In this document: positions 15,528 through 19,247 of the stretch, in pieces
How positions within the stretch are numbered: the first letter of the stretch is position 1
Layout: the number at the start of each line of letters is the position of its first letter
The notes under the pieces: generated by a model
Told to the model about the DNA's origin: nothing
Seen by the model: only the letters and a program-made list of their open reading frames with translations
Database searches by the model: none
Position numbers and translations under genes: made by a program
Assembly (NCBI GenBank): GCA_040878115.1
Contig: JBBDMV010000102.1
Location: forward strand, 1 to 19,247
Direction of reading: 5' to 3'
DNA: 19,247 bases
DNA from: JBBDMU01 sp040878115
GTDB taxonomy: Bacteria; Bacteroidota; Rhodothermia; Balneolales; Natronogracilivirgulaceae

Positions 15528-16094
15528 GGCCGTTGGCTATTCGCCATAATGTTAAGAAATAAATGCTTCGTTTAGCGTCTGCGCTTAACGAAAGATCAAC
15601 GCCCGTGAGCGACGTATCCACCCATGCACGTTCAAGGGCCATAGCATTTATATTACCAGGAGGCCATTACTCACACCAGCGTTATAGGGTGCAAGTCCGC
15701 TAAGCGGAGACGCTTAGCGAAGCGGGTTATGCAGTGAGCGTAGCGAAACGAAGTCGAAGGGAACTCGAAATGCAATCCAAAAGTTGTCAAATCTGGCTAA
15801 CCAGTGATTCGAATAAAGATAACATCCTTGAAGCAACCAGAGAAGATTTGACAACTTTACGTTGAGTGCAATCAGACAAGTCCCGCTCCGTCGAGCGTCT
15901 GCGCTTGACGAACTTGCACCCAATCGTGCCAGTGTAAGCAATAAGCCCCTGGTAACATAAATGCTATGGTCCTTGAACGTGCATGAGTGGTTTATCGCTT
16001 GTGGGCGTTGATCCCTCGTTAAACGTGGACGTTTAACGAAGCGTTTATATTCTCAGCACGCTCCTTTGAGCGTCTCGCCCATTTTTCAACGGCC
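15528..16094. repeat. large imperfect inverted-repeat element between the sigma and anti-sigma genes
   Basis: This otherwise gene-free region (15418-16128) holds two arms that are reverse complements: about 15528-15726 and 15882-16094. Perfect blocks include 15594-15604 with 16003-16013 (11 bp), 15623-15660 with 15948-15985 (38 bp with two mismatches), 15687-15696 with 15912-15921 (10 bp), and possible ends ggccgttg (15528-15535) with caacggcc (16087-16094). Small hairpins lie inside each arm at 15567-15592, 15698-15719, 15889-15910, 16016-16039 and 16059-16072. No open frame of convincing quality is present and no target-site duplication is evident. It could be a MITE-like non-autonomous element, a dispersed intergenic repeat, or a structured RNA. 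Its position implies an effect on fecR expression relative to the sigma gene, which is inference. Confidence 0.8.
15780..15858. repeat. perfect 15-bp inner inverted repeat at the centre of the element
   Basis: aaagttgtcaaatct (15780-15794) is the exact reverse complement of agatttgacaacttt (15844-15858), enclosing 49 bp. It forms the innermost part of the larger inverted repeat. The enclosed loop starts ggctaaccag, so ctggctaaccag can fold as a further small hairpin at its left edge. Confidence 0.85.
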
Positions 16095-16128
16095 GCAGGC
16101 CAAAGCAGCAAAGCAAATAAATTTTATA

Positions 16129-16704
16129 TTATTCAGAGGGCAGACATTCCAACAAGTGCTGCCGAATGGTTTTGATAGACCGACCCATTTGTGTTTCCAC
16201 TGTTTTTACGGAAATATTTAACACCTCGGCTATCTCTTGATAAGTAAGGCCATCTTCACGATTTAATAAAAATACCATTTTCCTACTATCCGGAAGTTTC
16301 TTTATAGCGTCTTCAATGGCTTCCGCCATTTCATCGTAGGATTCACGATCATGTATGATGTCTGCCGGAGATTCTGAATGGGGAAGTCCTATATATTGAG
16401 CTTCCGTTTCCCATTCTTTCTTTACTTTATAGGACCGCAGGTAATCTAATGTTCTGTTTCTTGCTGTTTTGTAAAGATAAGGCCGGAGCTTCCCTGAAGG
16501 CGACCAGGTTGTTCGGTGATGCCAGATGCTCAAGAAGATATCTTGCATAAGATCTTCTGTTACTTCAGACGAACCGGTATATCGTAGAACAAAAGCAAAA
16601 AGATCGGAATAATATATATGAAATAATTTGGCAAATGAATCCCGATCACCTTTTTGAACTCCCTGAATTATTTCAGCATCATTTATGGTCTGTTCCATTT
16701 TCAT
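16129..16704 (-). CDS. ECF-family RNA polymerase sigma factor (RpoE/FecI-like)
   Basis: A 191-residue sigma-70 factor of the extracytoplasmic-function type. Region sigma-2 (about residues 25-92) has the typical FAKLFHIYYSDLFAFVLRYT and EDLMQDIFLSIWHHR segments, then LRPYLYKTARNRTLDYLR. Region sigma-4 (about 130-182) has LPDSRKMVFLLNREDGLTY followed by the helix-turn-helix QEIAEVLNISVKTVETQMGR and the final RSIKTIRQHL. The length is normal for the family. It should direct transcription of the susCD locus when released by the FecR protein encoded downstream. Start is the ATG at 16704; an in-frame ATG two codons later is also possible. The gene lies 205 bp after the alkyltransferase stop, long enough for its own promoter, though I find no convincing consensus there. 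Confidence 0.95.
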   Translation of the reverse strand: MKMEQTINDAEIIQGVQKGDRDSFAKLFHIYYSDLFAFVLRYTGSSEVTEDLMQDIFLSIWHHRTTWSPSGKLRPYLYKTARNRTLDYLRSYKVKKEWETEAQYIGLPHSESPADIIHDRESYDEMAEAIEDAIKKLPDSRKMVFLLNREDGLTYQEIAEVLNISVKTVETQMGRSIKTIRQHLLECLPSE

Positions 16705-16909
16705 AATTAGCCACCTGCCTAACCGATTAAGCCAACAAAGGGGAATATACTATATAAAATAGTGTTAAAGCTCAGCAAATTTGAAAATTAAAAGAGTTTC
16801 TATCATCAATAATCTTCACATATGTCATAGTAAGTAAATAGAAATGTAAAAACAAAGTAGACTTTAACCCCGAAAAAACATCTGTGGTATCCTAACTTTG
16901 AATATCACC

Positions 16910-17731
16910 TCATTTACTTCTCGCCGCCTCACGGCCTATCATCGCCAATTTCCTAGAAGAACCCCAGCGATAGTCACCGATTACCCCGGTCCCTTTAATT
17001 ACCCTGTGGCAAGGTATGATGAATCCCACAGGATTGCGGCCAATGGCGCTGCCGACAGACCTTTGCGCTTTTGCCATTTGTATATCTTTTGATATATCAG
17101 AATAAGAAACTAAACCACCTTCAGGGATGCGGAGCAAAGCCTCCCACACTTTGAGCTGAAATTTTGTGCCCTTCAAATGAAGCCGTATCGTTTCGTCTTC
17201 CTCCAGTTCACCGTCGAAAAAGCGTTTAACCTGAACATGATGTTCATCTGCACCCTGAATCAGAACGGCATTGGTCCATTGACCTTGCAACTGCCGGACG
17301 GCGGCATCCTGGTTTTGGTCAATAAAGAAAAGGTTGCAAATTCCTTTGTCCGTTGATGCCACCGTATAATTTCCAAATACACAGGTTTGAAAGGAATAGT
17401 TGATCCTCAGGTTTTCCCCACTGTTTTTAAATTCTCCTGGCGTCATAGCTTCAATGCCCACAAAGAGATCATGCAGCCTTCCTGTTCCAGACAGACCGAT
17501 TTCATAGGCAGCATCATAAACAGTACCATTTTTCAAGATCTTTTTAGCGTATTCCAGGCTTAGGTACTGTACAAATTTCTTCGGACTCACCCCTGCCCAT
17601 TCTGTAAATACGCGCTGAAAATGATATGGGCCCATATCCACAACTCTCGCAATTGTTTCCAGAGAAGGCTGCTCTTTAAAATTAGCCTTTATGAACTCTA
17701 TGGCCTTCTCTATTCGGTGATAATCTTTCAT
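16910..17731 (-). CDS. AraC-type HTH + methylated-DNA-[protein]-cysteine S-methyltransferase fusion (Ada-like)
   Basis: A 273-residue two-domain protein. Residues 1 to about 105 form an AraC-family helix-turn-helix domain (IEKAIEFIKANFKEQPSLE, FQRVFTEWAGVSPKKFVQYL). Residues about 110-270 form the O6-alkylguanine-DNA alkyltransferase domain, with the methyl-accepting Cys241 in PCHRV (240-244), preceded by RSVGSAIGRNPVGFIIP and followed by GDYRWG. It would repair O6-methylguanine by transferring the methyl group irreversibly to Cys241, and may regulate its own expression. The N-terminal zinc-binding phosphotriester-repair domain of E. coli Ada is absent, so it is a shortened Ada-like architecture that is common in bacteria. 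It follows the glycerate kinase gene by 80 bp and has no obvious functional link to the glycan locus. Confidence 0.94.
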   Translation of the reverse strand: MKDYHRIEKAIEFIKANFKEQPSLETIARVVDMGPYHFQRVFTEWAGVSPKKFVQYLSLEYAKKILKNGTVYDAAYEIGLSGTGRLHDLFVGIEAMTPGEFKNSGENLRINYSFQTCVFGNYTVASTDKGICNLFFIDQNQDAAVRQLQGQWTNAVLIQGADEHHVQVKRFFDGELEEDETIRLHLKGTKFQLKVWEALLRIPEGGLVSYSDISKDIQMAKAQRSVGSAIGRNPVGFIIPCHRVIKGTGVIGDYRWGSSRKLAMIGREAARSK

Positions 17732-17811
17732 AAGAAGTTTTTGACTAAATAATAGGCTATCGGATCACAGAATAAAACCCGTTTCTTGCTCAGACATTAA
17801 CATCACCCCTA

Positions 17812-19149
17812 TTAATCTTCAACTAAAATTATTTGAAGGTCCATTACATTATTACCCGTATCTCCCGTTTTAATCAGCCCGTTTACAGCTTCAAAAAAAT
17901 GGTAAGAATCATGGTTATTTAAAAACTCCTCTGGTCCTAGGCCCGCTTTTCGGGCAATCTTTGCTGTGTTTCCCGTAGAGATCGCACCGGCAGCATCGGT
18001 GGGCCCGTCCCTCCCATCCGTACCGGCGCTTAACATGCTTATGTAATGATGCTCTTGTAATTCCAAAGCAGCGGCCAAGGCTAGCTCCTGGTTTCTCCCA
18101 CCCTTTCCACTGCCGGTAACATTAACATAGCTCTCTCCATAATAGATCAAAGCGGCCGGTTTAGCTACAGGCTTATCCTGATCAAGTACCGATAAGGCCG
18201 ACCGGCACATCTCTTTTGAAATCGTATGGGTTTCTCCGCTATACGCTTCGTTAGCCATATGTACTGAATACCCTAATTCTTTTGCTGTAATGCTTGCCTG
18301 CCGGGCGGCGTACCGGGCATTACCCAACAATATGTAATCATGCTTTTCAATGCTCTCTTTTAAGGTCTCTGGAACCCTGCCTTCAATTCCTTCCTGAATA
18401 TAATGAAGCACTTCCCTGGGAAGGCTAGTTTGGATGTTGTACTTTTGCAGTACCTGCATGGTGTCGTCAAATGTGGAGGGGTCGGGGACCAACAGCCCGC
18501 TGCCGATGTCTTCGGGGTGATCTCCCGGCACGTCTGATATAACCAGGGCTATTAAGTTTGCTGCTTTCAACTTGAATGCCAATTGGCCGCCTTTAATCAA
18601 TGAAAGATGCTTTCGCACGGTATTCATTTCACCGATGTTGGCCCCGCTGTTCAGCAATGCTTGGTTCATTTTCTGAATGCTTTCCAGAGTTATCTCTTCT
18701 GGCGGCATGCAAAGAAGAGCCGAACTTCCACCGCTCATGAGGTATATAACCAGATCATCCGCATTTATCTTATCTACCAATGAAACCATTTCATCAGCAG
18801 CTTCAACACTAGCCTTCCCGGGTATCGGGTGATCGGCTTCAATTTGCCGGATATACCGGGTCGAAGTTTTAGCACCGGAGGGACAGACAACCAGCCCATC
18901 GTAAATTCGATCACCTAAGCGTTCTTCCAAAGCCAAAGCCATTTGTGCGGATGCTTTCCCGGAACCTATCACCCATATTTTCTGATGTTTATTGACTGGG
19001 TATTTTTTCTCCCCAACCGCTATGAAATTGTCATCCGCAGAAACTTTTTCCTGAACCAGGTTATAAGGCCGGGTAGCAGAAAGGGCCTGCTCAAAAATAT
19101 GCAGAAGGTCCTTTTTCTGTCTGTAATAAACTTCTTTTAATGGCTTCAT
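17812..19149 (-). CDS. glycerate 2-kinase (DUF4147/MOFRL family)
   Basis: A cytoplasmic enzyme of about 445 residues that phosphorylates D-glycerate to 2-phosphoglycerate with ATP, feeding serine, glyoxylate or sugar-acid breakdown into glycolysis. The N-terminal DUF4147 domain shows KIWVIGSGKASAQMALALEE, DHPIPGKASVEAADEM, LMSGGSSALLCMP and ISDVPGDHPEDIGSG. The C-terminal MOFRL domain shows GKGGRNQELALAAA and the hallmark LSAGTDGRDGPTDAAGA. The length is normal. I place the start at the ATG at 19149; a GTG directly before it (19152) is the alternative, and aaggga lies a few bases upstream. A link to sugar-acid products of uronate catabolism is possible but unsupported here. Confidence 0.94.
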   Translation of the reverse strand: MKPLKEVYYRQKKDLLHIFEQALSATRPYNLVQEKVSADDNFIAVGEKKYPVNKHQKIWVIGSGKASAQMALALEERLGDRIYDGLVVCPSGAKTSTRYIRQIEADHPIPGKASVEAADEMVSLVDKINADDLVIYLMSGGSSALLCMPPEEITLESIQKMNQALLNSGANIGEMNTVRKHLSLIKGGQLAFKLKAANLIALVISDVPGDHPEDIGSGLLVPDPSTFDDTMQVLQKYNIQTSLPREVLHYIQEGIEGRVPETLKESIEKHDYILLGNARYAARQASITAKELGYSVHMANEAYSGETHTISKEMCRSALSVLDQDKPVAKPAALIYYGESYVNVTGSGKGGRNQELALAAALELQEHHYISMLSAGTDGRDGPTDAAGAISTGNTAKIARKAGLGPEEFLNNHDSYHFFEAVNGLIKTGDTGNNVMDLQIILVED

Positions 19150-19247
19150 CACGTTTCCCTTATCCCCGAAGCGAGGAGGTAGAAAACCACCTGTACAATA
19201 ATTGGTTAGCTTTCATTTGAAAGAATGTTCTCCGGTTTTTCAGAGTT

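Noticed and set aside
15583..16037. GTTRRRY and RYYYAAC heptamers (for example gttaaac, gtttaac, gcttaac) suggesting integron attC sites
   Set aside because: In the hairpins they occur in the reverse order to an attC site, and no integron integrase or cassette structure is present. They follow from the TTAACG-type stems.

Overview
The window looks like part of a polysaccharide- or glycan-utilisation locus from a member of the Bacteroidota/Balneolota group. The signs are a SusC/SusD pair, a FecR-type anti-sigma factor with a secretin/TonB-like C-terminus, an ECF sigma factor, A-rich leaders instead of Shine-Dalgarno sequences, and one promoter candidate resembling the TTTG / TAnnTTTG consensus of that group. 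Every recognisable gene is on the minus strand, so the locus is transcribed from high to low coordinates. The genus cannot be fixed from the sequence alone.

Layout in transcription order. (1) 19149-16910: a glycerate 2-kinase (DUF4147/MOFRL type) and an AraC-HTH + O6-alkylguanine-DNA alkyltransferase fusion; these look like ordinary neighbours rather than part of the glycan locus. (2) 16704-14365: an ECF sigma factor and a FecR-type anti-sigma factor, separated by about 710 bp of non-coding DNA that holds a large imperfect inverted repeat built from smaller hairpins. (3) 14323-8998: an STN-domain SusC transporter and its SusD lipoprotein. (4) 8708-128: five consecutive family-S1 sulfatases with different active-site signatures (iduronate-2-sulfatase-like; GALNS/arylsulfatase-like with altered active-site residues; a lipoprotein arylsulfatase with C-F-T-S-R; an N-sulfoglucosamine-sulfohydrolase-like enzyme with a HEAT-repeat tail; and a second N-sulfoglucosamine-sulfohydrolase-like enzyme). 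A possible further frame runs off the low-coordinate edge.

How they may work together (inference). A sulfated oligosaccharide is bound by SusD and imported by SusC. The periplasmic STN domain of SusC signals through FecR to the ECF sigma factor, which would switch on the locus. The sulfatases, all carrying export signals, remove sulfate groups. No glycoside hydrolase, polysaccharide lyase or formylglycine-generating enzyme is visible in the window, so backbone cleavage and sulfatase maturation must be encoded elsewhere.

Main oddities: the long inverted-repeat element splitting the sigma/anti-sigma pair, whose small hairpins differ between arms by compensatory changes; a 100-N scaffold gap flanked by an exact 55-bp duplication, which removes the true end of one sulfatase and can be repaired by merging the copies; a frameshifted remnant of an unrecognised gene ending 1 nt before that sulfatase's start; a sulfatase lacking several usual active-site residues; and a pair of palindromic operator-like sites upstream of the lipoprotein sulfatase.
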